Positions 10,848 to 21,185 are shown, numbered from the stretch's first letter. The stretch: 64,000 bases of DNA from Anthoceros angustus (GCA_010909165.1 VJWM01000313.1:1-64000); one strand, 5' to 3'. Notes: generated from the sequence alone by a model not told the origin. Numbers and translations are program-made.

Positions 10848-11090
10848 CTAAGGGTATTAAAGCCCAATGTACTTAGACTAATACACTTAGTCTAAGTTAG
10901 GTGTCGATTAAGTATCATTAGTTTAGCTAAGCTAATCACTAGGAAGCTTCTTGTGCTCCTTAGGAGCTTCTTGTGGAGCTTCCTAGGGAGCCTATTGGAG
11001 GTATAAATACCCTCCAAGCCTCATCTCAATGAGAGCTACTCTTGCCTCCTCCTCTCCTCTCTTTCCACCATCATGCCCCCCGATCCTTCA
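10848..11090 (+). repeat. Copia 5' LTR, copy I
   Basis: The LTR begins taagggtattaaag (a TG start is partly lost here) and ends gatccttca just before the PBS. It contains an 11-bp inverted repeat ACTTAGACTAA/TTAGTCTAAGT (10871-10897) and a TATA box at 11002-11010 inside the dyad GGAGGTAT/ATACCCTCC. It matches the 3' LTR at 15645-15902. Confidence 0.9.
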
Positions 11091-11092
11091 AG

Positions 11093-11108
11093 CGGTATCG
11101 AGCCATGG
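11093..11108 (+). promoter_or_regulatory. Copia primer binding site
   Basis: The sequence cggtatcgagccatgg directly follows the LTR. It corresponds to the usual plant copia PBS TGGTATCAGAGC, complementary to the 3' end of initiator tRNA-Met, with an apparent one-base loss. Confidence 0.8.
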
Positions 11109-11143
11109 TTTGGTTGTGTTGTGATGCTAGAATTTTCTAGGCG

Positions 11144-11760
11144 GGCAGCGGCGGCTCGTGGAGTGCAGGTGATCCGGATCGCGGTGAGGCTGACGCCGCG
11201 GCGAGCCGTGGCGGGGCGACCGTGGCGCGGCCGCGACCGGGCCGCGGGCCGTGGCCGTGCGGGCAGCGGCCGTCAGGCGCAGCGCCCGGCAGGCGGCGCG
11301 CCTTGGCCAGCGCAGCCAGCCCAGCGCTGGGCGGCAGGCCCGGCGGGCCGCGGCCGCATGGCCCCGGCCGGCGCGCGGCGCGAGCCCGAGCCGCGGCCGG
11401 CGCGCCTTGGCGCCAGCCGCGGGCCCCGCAGCGCGCCGGCCCGCGAGCGCGCCTTGAGCCAGCGGGCGCCGCGAGGCCCAGCGAGCGCCCGGCGCCAGCG
11501 CGCGGCCCGCGGCGCAGCCGCCAGCGCGCGGGCGCTTGCAGCGCCAGCGCTGCCAGCGCGGCGCTGGAGCCCGGCGCCAGCAGCGGCGCGGCCGCCGGCC
11601 GCGGGGTGCGCGCCGCCAGCGCGTGTGGCCGTCGAGCGGTGCCCGTCTTGGGCGCGGTTGTGGCGCGGCGCGGCGGTGGCGTGGTAGCGATGCGCGGCGT
11701 GCGTGGCGTGGCCAGCGGCGCGAGACGTGGGTGTGAGCAGGCGGTGGCGCGTGGCGAAAA
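11144..11760 (+). other. Extremely GC-rich leader of copia I
   Basis: About 600 bases between PBS and gag consist almost wholly of GCG, CGG, GGC and CCG words. Both strands are open for long Ala/Arg/Pro-rich frames, as any such GC-rich stretch would be, so I call no protein. The paired leader in unit II (41572-42165) is similar in style but aligns poorly, unlike its flanks. Confidence 0.8.
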
Positions 11761-11886
11761 ATTCGTCGAGCGATTGGCGGATTACTCGGTGGAATAGTCA
11801 CGGCAAAATACACGGACCGTCGGTGGTTTCTTCTTTGACTTTTCTAACAAGGCGAGTTGAGTGTTTTATGTATCGATTTTTGAGTC

Positions 11887-12640
11887 ATGATGTCTTCATC
11901 ATCGAGCGTCATGTTCAATATCGAGAAGTTAGATGGTACTAACTTCCCGTTGGAAAGAACAAGTGTATAATGTTCTAGTGCGAGATCAAGCCCATAAAGT
12001 TGTTAGGCGTCAAACCGGATAGTATGACACGGGATGAGTGGCGGGACTGGATGAGCTTGCTAGATCTACTATCATGCTAACATTGTCAAAAGCAGTGTAC
12101 TTCAATGTGAAAGATAAGACCACGAGTTACGGATGGCGGTATGTGACTGTATGAGAAGCAAAGTGCGGCTTCTCGGTGTATTGGTTGAACGGTGGTGGAC
12201 TTGAAGATGAAGGAAGGACGAGGATGTCCGATCATATGATTTCAATACCATTTTCAGCCGACTCTCATCTCAAGGTATCACGTTCCCAGTTAGTGAGAGC
12301 TATGTTTTGGTCACATTACGAGAGTTGGGATACCTTTAAATCGAGTAATTACCTTTGCTAGTGGTCTTACCATTGTAAATGTAGAAGGTAGCATTGGCGA
12401 GGAGGTGAGCAGGAAAAACATGGAACCTTCAAAAGGTTCCGGTGCCCTCATAGTGAGAGGGAGGTCCACTGCGAAGGGAAGCAGCGGACGAAGCTTCTCT
12501 CGTAGCAAATCTCGTAGTCGTAACAAGAATGTGGAGTGTCACTATTGTCACAAAGGGGTCACTTCAGAGTGCGAGAAGTTCAAAAGGACCAAGGAAAGAG
12601 AAGAAGCGGGGACAAGAAGGCGACTTAAATGCATCGAGTT
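11887..12640 (+). pseudogene. Copia gag (UBN2-type) with zinc knuckle, copy I
   Basis: The ATG at 11887 opens a copia nucleocapsid protein, which packages the RNA into virus-like particles. The start and the segments MFNIEKLDGTNF and IKLLGVKPDS are clear by comparison with copy II at 42302, and a CCHC knuckle begins ECHYCHK near 12533. Several short indels break the frame, for example before the equivalent of FWKEQVYNVL. Three CAG triplets of copy II read CGG here between 12015 and 12045. Confidence 0.8.
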
Positions 12641-12699
12641 GGAAGAGTTAAACTACGTTGAGGACGGAGATGTCCTTATCTCTTCTTACTTGAATCTTT

Positions 12700-13000
12700 G
12701 CTGGCGTGGATAGTCATTTATTACGCAATTGGATAATTGACTCGGTGCATCTTTCCATGTTACTCGCATAGAGTGGTTTAACACGTATGATGCTACAAGG
12801 AAAGGATCGTTAGGCTTGGAAATAACTATGCATGCGGATCGCGGCGTGGGTGATGTGCAACTCAAGTTTGACAACGGATCTTCATTCATCTTTGAAGGGC
12901 GTTAGGCATGTTCGAAGTTGACAAAGAGCATGATTAGCGCGAGACGGTTGGATGATCTTTGGTTACCACACTTGGTTTGGGGATCACTCTTGGAAGATCT
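12700..13000 (+). pseudogene. Copia protease region, copy I
   Basis: NWIIDS near 12728-12745 marks the retropepsin active site; the expected Gly-Ala-Ser after it is lost in an indel. Downstream are GDVQLKFDNGSSFIFEG and a degraded KSMISAR-type segment. The order after the gag knuckle and before integrase is the standard copia order. Confidence 0.75.
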
Positions 13001-13119
13001 CCAAAGGTTCTCTTGTGTTAGCTCGTGGATCAGTGTGGCACTTTGTACTCACTTGAGGTAAACATCAAAGATCATGTGATCGTGTGTGTGAGCAAATGTT
13101 TCCTTGTGGCATTGCGGTT

Positions 13120-14130
13120 AGGACATATGTCTCGAGAAGGGAATGAAGGTTTTATCTCGTTACGGTTATATCCACATTAACTTCTCGATCTCTCGATGTG
13201 TGAGCCTTTGTTTATATGGGAAGCAGACAAAATCATCACATCGAACACGAGGTAAAAGTAGTAAACCTCTTGAGTTGGTTCACATGATGTATGTGGACCT
13301 ATGCCTCTGCATCATTAGGCGGTGCCTCTATTTTTCACTTTCATAGATGATTTCTCAAGGTGTGGGTTTATCCTTTGAGGAAAAAGGATGAAGTTACGGT
13401 GTTTGAAATTTGTCACCTTGTAGAGAATCGATCGCCACCGATTGAAGTGTCTAAGGGCGGATAATGGTGGCGAGTATGTTTAGCTTTCGTCATTACGTGA
13501 TTCCAAGGAATCAAAAGAATTATTTTGTATACTCCTCCACAAAATGGTGTGGCGGATGAAACAGAACCATTCGAGAGGATCGTAGTTTGTTGTCAAACTC
13601 GGATTGCCTAATGGGTTTTGGGCGAGCGGTGTCTGCGGTTCATCTTATTAACAGATCTCCTAATAAAATTGATGAGCGGGTTCGAGGAGCTATGGTGCGG
13701 AAAGAAACCATCCTACAAGCATCTGCGAGTGTTTGGTGTGAGGCATCTTGCCATGTTCCAAAAGAGTTTCGGGACAAGTTGGCACCTAAGTCCAAGAAAT
13801 GTATTTTTCTTGGCTATGGTGATTAGTGAGATGGGATACCGTTTGTGGGATCCGAGGCTAGAAAGGTTGTTCGTACTAACGTGTTCTTCAATGAGAACAA
13901 GATGCGAAGCCTACTCCAAGCGTGGAGGTGCGAAGGGTGATCTTCAAGAAGATGGACATGATCATCATGCGGGTTGATAGTGGTAATGTGCGAGCACATT
14001 CCTCCACCCTAGATGAACCAAGAGTCGAACAAGCTCCTATAGAGGTGCACAGTGCCGTGGGTCGAGGCGGGATTACACCTCGGCGGTATGATCCATCTGG
14101 ATTATGTTATCTTGACAGTTAGGGGAACCC
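13120..14130 (+). pseudogene. Copia integrase region, copy I
   Basis: The GHMSREG start of the N-terminal zinc region, KQTKSSHRTRGKSSKPLELVH, the DDFSR segment of the catalytic core and, later, SYKHLRVFG and KEFRDKLAPKSKKCIFLGYG mark a copia integrase with its C-terminal GKGY-like module. It inserts the cDNA into the host genome. Frame changes occur every 50-150 bases. Confidence 0.8.
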
Positions 14131-14149
14131 TCTTCTTACAAAGAGGCTG

Positions 14150-14800
14150 TCAGCGAGTAACAAAGAAGTGGGAGAAGGCCATGCGATCGAAATGAATTAT
14201 TTGCATAAGAACCAAACTTGGGAGTTGGTTGTTGCCTAAGGATAAGAAGGCACTACCATGCAAATGGGTGTACAAGATGAAGGTCATACCGCTTGATGGC
14301 AAACCAAAGTACAAGGCCCGGTGGTTGCTAAGGGTTTCAAGCAACAACCGGCATTGACTTTGATGAGATTTTCTCACCGAGTCAAAATGACAACTGCGAT
14401 GTGTTCTTGCTTTGGTTGCGGGGATGATATGGAACTTGTATGCGGATGGATGTCAAGAGCATTCTTGCATGGTGACCTTCAAGAGGGGTCTACATGCACA
14501 ACGGAAGGTTTTGTTGAGAAGGGCAAAGAGCATCGGTGTGCGAGTTGAGGAAGAGCCTTTATGGTTTGAAACAGGCACCAGTGGTATCACAAGTTCCACT
14601 CATTTATGCTTTCTCAAGGCTACAAGCGTGGCGATGAGGATCATTGCCTCTCTATAGCAAGCTAAGGATCAAAGCTTGCTCATTTTGATCCTCTATGTGG
14701 ATGATATGCTAATTCTTTGGAGCGATCTTGATGAGATTTCAGTTGAAGTCAAAGTTGAATGCTCACTTTGAAATAGCAGACTTGGGAGGCGAGCCATATA
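14150..14800 (+). pseudogene. Copia reverse transcriptase, copy I
   Basis: Conserved blocks seen are KKWEKA, KNQTWELV, LPCKWVYKMK, VAKGFKQQ, then the palm region and LILYVDDMLI at about 14690-14715 with the catalytic YVDD. This is the copia RVT_2 family. The frame is shifted repeatedly, but nucleotide order is complete. Confidence 0.85.
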
Positions 14801-14804
14801 CTTG

Positions 14805-15600
14805 GCATGCGTATTCGTCGGAGCAGACATAAGCGTCGCTTTATTTGTCTCGGGAATACATTAAGTGCTTCAACGTTTCAACATGGAAGGGAAGCCATTG
14901 GGTACTCCATTGCCTCCATATGTGAAACTTTCAAGCCGGATTGCCCAAGCTACGAGGAGGACAAAGCTGAAATGGAGAAGGTCCCATACTCATCAGGTAG
15001 GGAGTTTGATGTATGCAATGATTGCTACGTCACGACATTGCCTTTGCGGTGGGAGTGGTTAGCAGTTTATGTCAAACCACAAGAAGCATTGGGAGGCGAT
15101 AAAAGGAGTTATGAGGTATCTGAATGGTACAAAAGCTTTGTGCATATGTTTTGGTAGTGAAGATGCATGTGGTGGTTGGGTACCACAGATCTCGATTATC
15201 GAGGATATGGACAAAGGAGGTCCACATCGAGTTATGTCTTCACGTGCCTTTGGAGGCGATCTCATGGCGATCTCGTTTGCGATCGTGCATTCGCTATCTA
15301 CCACAGAGGCCGAGTATGTTGCGGAGGCTTGCAAGGAAGCCATATGGCTTGCCTCGTTTAGTGGGAGACTTGGGGATCAAGGTTGAGTGCCGGTGTTGCA
15401 TTGTGATAGCAGTGCTATCCAATTGGCAAAGAATCCGATGTTTCATGCGAAGACTAAACATGTGGATGTGAAGTATCACTTCATTCGAGAGGTGTTGATG
15501 ACAAGAGAACTTGTCAAGGTTCACACCGGCCCGAACCTGAGATATTCTTACCAAGGGACTCTCTACAGCAATTTGCACAAGCTCGGACGATGGGCATGAG
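14805..15600 (+). pseudogene. Copia RNase H and connection, copy I
   Basis: Segments AEYVAEACKEAIWLA, DSSAIQLAKNPMFHAKTKHVDVKYHFIREVL and ILTKG-like sequence near 15545 identify the copia RNase H, which removes template RNA. The same domain in reverse orientation occurs as a separate fragment at 60484-60897. Confidence 0.85.
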
Positions 15601-15633
15601 ATAGTCCATTCTCCTGAAGGTAAATTGGCCTTT

Positions 15634-15644
15634 AAGTGGGAGGT
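15634..15644 (+). promoter_or_regulatory. Copia polypurine tract
   Basis: The sequence aagtgggaggt abuts the TG of the 3' LTR, the expected plus-strand primer. It is identical in copy II just before 45962. Confidence 0.8.
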
Positions 15645-15902
15645 TGTAAGGGTATTAAAGCCCAATGTACTTAGACTAATACACTTAGTCTAAGTTAGGT
15701 GTCGATTAAGTATCATTAGTTTAGCTTAAGCTAATCACTAGGAAGCTTCTTGTGCTCCTTCCTAGGAGCTTCTTGTGGAGCTTCCTAGGGAGCCTATTGG
15801 AGGTATAAATACCCTCCAAGCCTCATCTCAATGTGAGAGCTACTCTTGCCTCCTCCTCTCCTCTCCTCTCCTCCTCTTGGCATGGGCGCCCCACGATCTT
15901 CA
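15645..15902 (+). repeat. Copia 3' LTR, copy I
   Basis: It runs from TGTAAGGGTATTAAAG to gatcttca and is followed by TGCTT. It contains the inverted repeat at 15669-15695, the palindrome TTAGCTTAAGCTAA (15721-15734), repeated GCTTCTTGTG words and a TATA box within an inverted repeat near 15806. Confidence 0.9.
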
Positions 15903-15907
15903 TGCTT

Positions 15908-17084
15908 CACAAGCACCCAGCAATTCCTAATTCCCCTGCCTTCTTCTTTGGAAATTTCCAGCTCTCACCTTAGCGGGCCATCAGGCCGTGAGTCCCCTCA
16001 GTCGCTCCATCCGCTCTTCCTCCAATGCGGGTAGTGGTGGCCTCGGCGCGCCCGCCCAGCGCGTATTTCTCCTTCCCTCACCGTCGTGGCTGCGCCTCCG
16101 GCGTGGGTGCCCTCTGCGGGTGGCTGTTCCCCCCGGTGATGCCTACCCTACCTGGTAGGTGGCCCCTCTGCGGTGATGCGCCCCACCCTCTTGGGTGGCG
16201 CCTCCCCTGGGGTGGCGTGAGGTGCCTCCTGTAGGCACAAAAGCGAGATGGTGGGGACTCCCCCACCCTTGAAATTATCACCCTCCTGGTAGTTCTCCTC
16301 TCATAGACTACCATTTGGGATTATCTCAGAAGGATGCCAAGCATCTTCCAACTCCTTGCTTGTGAGAAGTCCCTCCGTTTCCCACAAATGCACCAAATAG
16401 GTGCTAAGGTAGCAGGCCTTGGCCCTTCCTCATCCACGAATTTGGCTTGAGGCTTTTTCGATGGTGGATGTAGGCCTCATACATGATGGTGCCCCAATCT
16501 TGGCTCCCATGAAATCTTCCACAAAAATTGCGGAAGTTGGTCTTTGAAATAGGGCGTCCTTGGTAATTACCAACAACACAATCTTAAGAGCCTCCACTTG
16601 ACTCCTTGATGCTCTGTCTTCCGCCATTCTTGGCATGGGCCTTCACTCCTCCATCCATCATGTCGAGGAGCTCTTGCGGAATATCGGAGAGGGCCGTCCT
16701 CTTCCTCCATTCCTTTCGAGGAGAGCAATTCGAGCTCTCCTCCTCCGGTCTCCCATACACAGCCGAATGCTCCTTACGGTCCAGCGGCGAGGATCCGTTC
16801 GAGCATTCCTTTTGCGGCAAGGCTGCCTCGATTGATGGAGGTTGATGAACACTCCTCAATCAATTCCAAATTGGTGTAGGCCCATTGGCGGCCATACACC
16901 CATCCCAATTGGATGTTATCCTCCTCGCCTTGCGAAATCAACTAAATCCACAGGGTTGGGCCAGCAAAGCACGTGAATTGGGGCATCAAGCTCACCTCCT
17001 CACTGGCGGCGTAGCCCCCTTTCTTCTTTCCTCCTCGCGAGGAGCCTTGCGGCTCCTTCCCTTGCCTTTTCCTCCTCGAGGCAT
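15908..17084 (-). pseudogene. ORF X, N-terminal part (copy I)
   Basis: Starting at the minus-strand ATG at 17084 it reads MPRGGKGKGK, a basic Gly/Lys tail, then a conserved stretch equivalent to QFTCFA, YGRQWAYTNLELIEE and, further on, IPQELLDMMDGGVKAHAKNGG. In copies I and II the copia element separates this part from the C-terminal coiled-coil part. Position between integrase and 3' LTR, on the same strand as pol, suggests an extra retroelement protein. No family assigned. Best-preserved copy: 56369-60473. Confidence 0.5.
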
Positions 17085-17187
17085 GGTGCCTTCTTCTCAA
17101 GTGCTTTAAAGGAGAATTACTTCCCAATCGTTTGGTGCTCCACCTCCTTCCTTCTCCTTGGGGTAGCACACACTTCACTGCGGCACG

Positions 17188-17600
17188 TTAGCCACGGCGA
17201 GTCTTCGGCTTGCCTTCTTCTCCTTCCTTCTCCTTCTTCGGCGGGCGCCCGCGATTATTCTCGCTCTTCACGCCTTCAATTCTATGACCACGTACCGTGC
17301 GTTGCTTCCTTGGCGCTCGCTCCACACTTACCTTCCTTCTCCTCCTCCGGTGGCGGCGTGCGAGTTCTCCCACTGCTCGCGGCACTCGCGTTTTCCTTCT
17401 CCTCCTCCTCGCGGTTGGGTTCTCCCTTCGATGGCGCGCGCAGACCGCCTTCTCGGCTTGCTCGTGGCGATGGCAGCCTCTCTTCTCGCAGCGATGGCAG
17501 TCTTCCTTCCTTTTGCGTTCACGTTCCAGCTCGGCTCGACTCTTGTTCTTGGCGAAGTGGGCGGCGCCCAAAGCGCACTTTGCCCTCCTTAGATGTACAC
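17188..17600 (-). other. Arg/Lys-rich coding-like stretch upstream of ORF X (copy I)
   Basis: The minus strand is open from 17571 to 17188 for a very basic Arg/Lys/Glu protein, and part of this is conserved in unit II at 47660-47978. It could be a leader exon or upstream part of ORF X. Composition alone could explain the open frame, so I do not call a function. Confidence 0.3.
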
Positions 17601-17960
17601 GGCAACCCTAGATTGGGTTCATCATTCCAAAATCCTAATCCTATCTAAACTACCTATTTTCCTATCACCCGCTATCCTAATTAACGCTTTCTAATTACTC
17701 TATATATTTATTCCCTATTGGTGAGCATATATAGTGGATATCCCCCTTATTCTAATTTCCTTTTTAAGATTTGTCGACCTACCCCGTGATACGCGACTTA
17801 CATGATAACGCTCCCTTCTCGGCCTACCGGTGTGGCGACCTACGGTGGTACCGACCTACCAACCTTGGTGCCCTCACGCGCAAATGCGGGGTCGTTTTGA
17901 CCCGTTCTTCTTCTGGGATATCCTCTTGCCTTCCTAACAATATCCTACAACTCTAGCTTC
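17600..17960. other. AT-rich spacer between integrase and ORF X
   Basis: The spacer contains tatatatttattccctattgg and gagcatatatagtgg (17701-17740), conserved in unit II at 48068-48105. On the minus strand this precedes ORF X, so it could hold its promoter; this is inferred only from position and TATA-like words. Confidence 0.35.
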
Positions 17961-19350
17961 AAGATCCTCAGAAAATTTCCTGGCATGCTCCCCTTCAATC
18001 GTTTCTAGCCAAAAAAATCAACCTTGTTTGTCTTGGCTCTTTTGGGCTGGTTGCCCAAACTTTTCGTTCACATACTCCCCTCCTCACTGTTTGCGTCCTC
18101 GCAAACAGCGAATACTCGGGTACTTCTTAACCTTCCACCCATTCACTCGGTGGCAACAATTCGCCTAATACCGAGTTACGGATCCATTCTCATATCTGCT
18201 ACTACCTCGTAAGGTCCCATCCATCTCAGCTAAGCTTCCTGGAAAGTCTAGTAGACTATCATATAGAAGAACCAAATCCCGTCCACGATAGTCTCTTGCT
18301 TCCTCAACCTCCCATCATGCTTTTACGAGTTCACAATCCATTTGGGGTTTCTTCTAAAGCATCTTCCCTCGTTCCTCTGCTCTATGAAAGATTCTAACCT
18401 AGCTACGACTATCCTCTCGGTCATCGTTCATCCTCCATGATCCAGGTAGGTACTTCAAATTCCACGGGCATCACAGGCGACATTCCATATGTCAGATAGT
18501 AAGGGGTCTTCTTGGTGGTTACCTTCTCCGCGGTTCTGTAAGCCCACAGTGCTGAATGCAACTTAGCATCCCAGTCATACATGTGTGTTACAGTTACCTT
18601 GGTGAGGATTGTGCACAGCAACCCGTTCGTCTTCTCCGTCAATCCGTTCGCCTTGGGGTTGTAGGGGGTCGTCTTTCGATGCCGAATGTTGAAGTAGGTG
18701 GTTAGGGACTCAACGACAGAGTTGAGGAAATGTGTCCCTCGGTCGCTGACCAACTCTAAAGGACACCCGTACCTTGTTATGATGTTCTCGAATAAAAACT
18801 TTTGCTCTGCGGTCGTCGTCCTTCCTCGTTGCTTAGCCTCCACCATCTTCGTGCAATAATCCGCCACCAAAATGTCTTCCTTGTCCATTGCGTTGGTGGT
18901 TTGATTGGTCCTCTGATCGATTCCCCACTTCTCGAATGGTGCTAACGGTAAGATGTAGGTAAGAGGCCATTGTGTCGACAACGTAGGCCCCTCGACGCAT
19001 CACACCTCGGTGAACTCCATCCTTTTGCATAGCCACGAAACCGCATTCAAAATCTTCTTAACGGTCACTGTGCGAATAGTGTCCACTGCCTCTCGCATGT
19101 AGCGCCTCGTGAGTGCGGCCTCCTTCAACCTCGAGGCACCTCCGGATCTTCGTCCGGCCCAAGCTTGTATAGATGCCTTCCCTTAGGCAATAGGGGCGAG
19201 GCTTTATGGAGAAACAGCGCCCTTCCACGGACAACCATCGGCATGATTCCATGCTCCGGAACTTCGTACTTCCGTTCAACAAATATCTTGGGCATGAACG
19301 CCCCTCACGTTCTAATCTCCTCCTTCCGGAGCATACGTCGCCTCTAGCTC
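17960..19350 (-). pseudogene. Gypsy integrase (unit I)
   Basis: The DDE core is open from 18981 to 18421 on the minus strand. It shows the first Asp in ILVADYCTK, the second in LVSDRGTHFLNS and the Glu in NGLTEKTNG, followed by WAYRTA and KTPYYLTYG. After a frame change a C-terminal WMGPYEV motif occurs near 18210, as in gypsy integrase C-terminal domains. It integrates retroelement cDNA. This is the best-preserved integrase in the window. The N-terminal zinc region is degraded. Confidence 0.88.
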
Positions 19351-19532
19351 GTCCGTTAGTAGCCCGGTGGCGTGGATCTATCTACAAATCCATCTCCTGC
19401 CGCCCATCGCACGTTCTTGGCCGTTTGCATGCTCCTCCTCGACAATGATCTCTTCCATTCTGGTCTAGCCTCGTGTCTAGGTCCAGCTCGTGCTCCCATG
19501 GCGACCTCTTCGCCTTCACCTCCATGTCCTCC

Positions 19533-19900
19533 TCATGGTGATTTCCCATGAATCCATCTCCTTCTCCTGCGGTTTTCTTCAAACTTGTCATGGGATGCAC
19601 CTCCTTCCTCTTGCCAACTCGTGGCCTCCACTTGCAGCCCTTCTGCCTGCTCACCCTTGAGGAGCATTCCAGCCTCCTCCTCGCGCCCATGCTGGCGCCG
19701 TTTTATCTCCTCTCGGATTTCCAGATTGTCCTGCTGCAACTTTTCCTGCACAACGCTCCCTTCTTGCTCATTTGGCCTCTCTGGCAACAAGACTTGCTGA
19801 TCAATTCTTAGGCCGTCTACAACATGCTCACGTCCTCCCCCTTCGACCCAGGCTGCGGCGACCAACTCCTCGTCAGGAAATCGGTCGTCTGTGGCCTCAA
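19533..19900 (-). other. Acidic/charged spacer between RNase H and integrase
   Basis: Open on the minus strand (19865-19533) with Glu/Gln/Arg-rich coiled-coil-like sequence (RPNEQEGSVVQEKLQQDNLEIREEIKRRQ). It lies in frame order between RNase H and integrase and probably is a linker of the polyprotein. The counterpart in unit II is near 49660-50220 and more degraded. Confidence 0.5.
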
Positions 19901-19929
19901 GTCGCTCCCGTTTTCAGACGAGAAATAAA

Positions 19930-20481
19930 ATCAGCATTTTGATGCTGCTTCCCTGGCCTAGTTTCTACGTCGTAATCGAATTCTTGCAGCAGTAGTACCC
20001 ATCTGGCAATCCTTCCTGACAAATCTGGCTTGTTGACAAGGTACTTCAACGCAAAATGGTCAACATGGAACGTCACTTTGCAAGCAAGCAGATAGTGTCT
20101 AAACTTCTTACAGGAGTAAATAATACCAAGACCCTCCGCTCCGTGGTTGAGTAGTTCTTCTCAGCATCCGTGGGCTGTCTACGCATAGAAAATCGGATGA
20201 TCCCGTTTCTTCTCGTCCTTCTGGCTTAAGACGGTCCCAATGGCATAGGCGGACACATCCACGTATACGTGAAACGGTTTCTCCCAATCCGGCGGTTGTA
20301 ACGTTGGTGCGCTCACTAAGCTGTCCTTCAGCTGCTGAAAAGCCTCCTGTCTTGCAGTTGTCCATTCGAAAGGTATATCCTTCTTGGTCAATTGTGTCAA
20401 CAAGGCTGCCTTCTTAGCGAAATCCTTGATGAACCTCCTGTAATATCCTACCAGTCCTACAAAAGCACGCACCTGTCTCAC
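19930..20481 (-). pseudogene. Gypsy RNase H and RT connection (unit I)
   Basis: The minus-strand frame 20481-20179 reads VRAFVGLVGYYRRFIKDFAKKA, then FEWTTARQEAFQQLKDSL, then FHVYVDVSAYAIGTVLSQ, the RNase H start with its catalytic Asp. After a frame change FHVDHFALKYLV lies near 20050-20090. This removes RNA from the hybrid during reverse transcription. Confidence 0.88.
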
Positions 20482-21156
20482 CGTTTGTGGCGTCCATCTC
20501 AGCTATAATTGCTACTTTCTCCTTATCCACCGCAACCCCCGTACAGAGACCCGATGTGCTAACAAAATGCCCTCCGTCATACCAAAATAACACTTCCCCG
20601 GATGAAGTTTCATGTTCGACTCTGCATTTTGGAAACATTGTCTCAAATGATCTAAATCGGTCTCCTCCTTGAACAATCATCTAGGAATACCTCCATGAAC
20701 TTCCTCGGAAAATCTCGGAATATCGCGTTCACTACCCTGAAAATGGCGGGGCATTACACAACCCGAAGGGAGTTTTGAATAAGCGTAGGTTCCCCAATCC
20801 GTTGTGAATGTTGTCTTGTCACGATCTTCCTTCCAGCGAAATTTGATTGTACCGAATATCCATCAAGATACATCTCATGTCAACTATGTCCACTGCTTGT
20901 CCATGAAAGGCAAAGGGTGATGATCCTTCTTCGCTCGTTGAGCTTCACGAAATCACAGCATACCGAACCTTTCCTGCTTCTTTGGTACAATCACGATGGT
21001 GCGACCCACTCTAGTGAGCACCGGGTAAATTACTCCGACCTCCAAATATTGGTCGCTGATCCTTAACGACCATGGAATACTTGGGGTTCAGTCTGTACTG
21101 CTTGATTCTCACCGGAGTGCTGCCCTCCTTCAAGTCGATTCGATGTATCCTCAGTT
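20482..21156 (-). pseudogene. Gypsy reverse transcriptase, C-terminal part (unit I)
   Basis: The segment IFRDFPRKFMEVFLDDC around 20665-20735 carries the F/YxDD catalytic box; upstream are LDGYS and KLNE motifs in shifted frames. The gene is cut at 21156 by the 8.9 kb TIR transposon, and its N-terminal part resumes at 30088. Unit II has the same gene uninterrupted (50700-51800). Confidence 0.85.
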
Positions 21157-21185
21157 AACATGATAATCTTGGAAGGGGGTTAATA
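21157..21185 (+). repeat. Left terminal inverted repeat of the 8.9 kb transposon
   Basis: It begins AACATGATAATCTTGGAAGG and ends ggttaata. It is followed by subterminal repeats acccccttcc at about 21192 and 21208. Confidence 0.88.

Larger units (their letters stand above)
10848..15902 (+). mobile_element. Ty1/copia retrotransposon, copy I, nested in ORF X
   Basis: This is a complete copia layout on the plus strand: 5' LTR, tRNA-iMet-type PBS, GC-rich leader, gag with zinc knuckle, protease, integrase, RT, RNase H, polypurine tract, 3' LTR. The target duplication is TGCTT (10843-10847 and 15903-15907). Unit II carries the same element at the same target. Unit III is uninterrupted at 59109-59115. 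The pol domain order (integrase before RT) defines copia. Coding frames are broken by many short indels. Confidence 0.92.

Noticed and set aside
11093-11108. tRNA-like sequence at the PBS
   Set aside because: Only the primer-binding stretch is present, with no cloverleaf; it is a retroelement PBS, not a tRNA gene.
11073-11813. Long open frames (up to 228 codons) on both strands in the GC-rich copia leader
   Set aside because: Overlapping Ala/Arg/Pro-rich frames on both strands are expected where stop codons cannot occur for lack of A and T. No motif is present and the leader is not conserved between copies.
10848-15902. Two independent copia insertions in units I and II
   Set aside because: Same target, same duplication and same internal order show one insertion duplicated with its unit.
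17284-17648. Plus-strand frames with hydrophobic Leu/Phe-rich segments (possible membrane protein)
   Set aside because: They mirror the Arg/Lys/Glu-rich minus-strand frame over CT-rich sequence and are not conserved as a frame in unit II.
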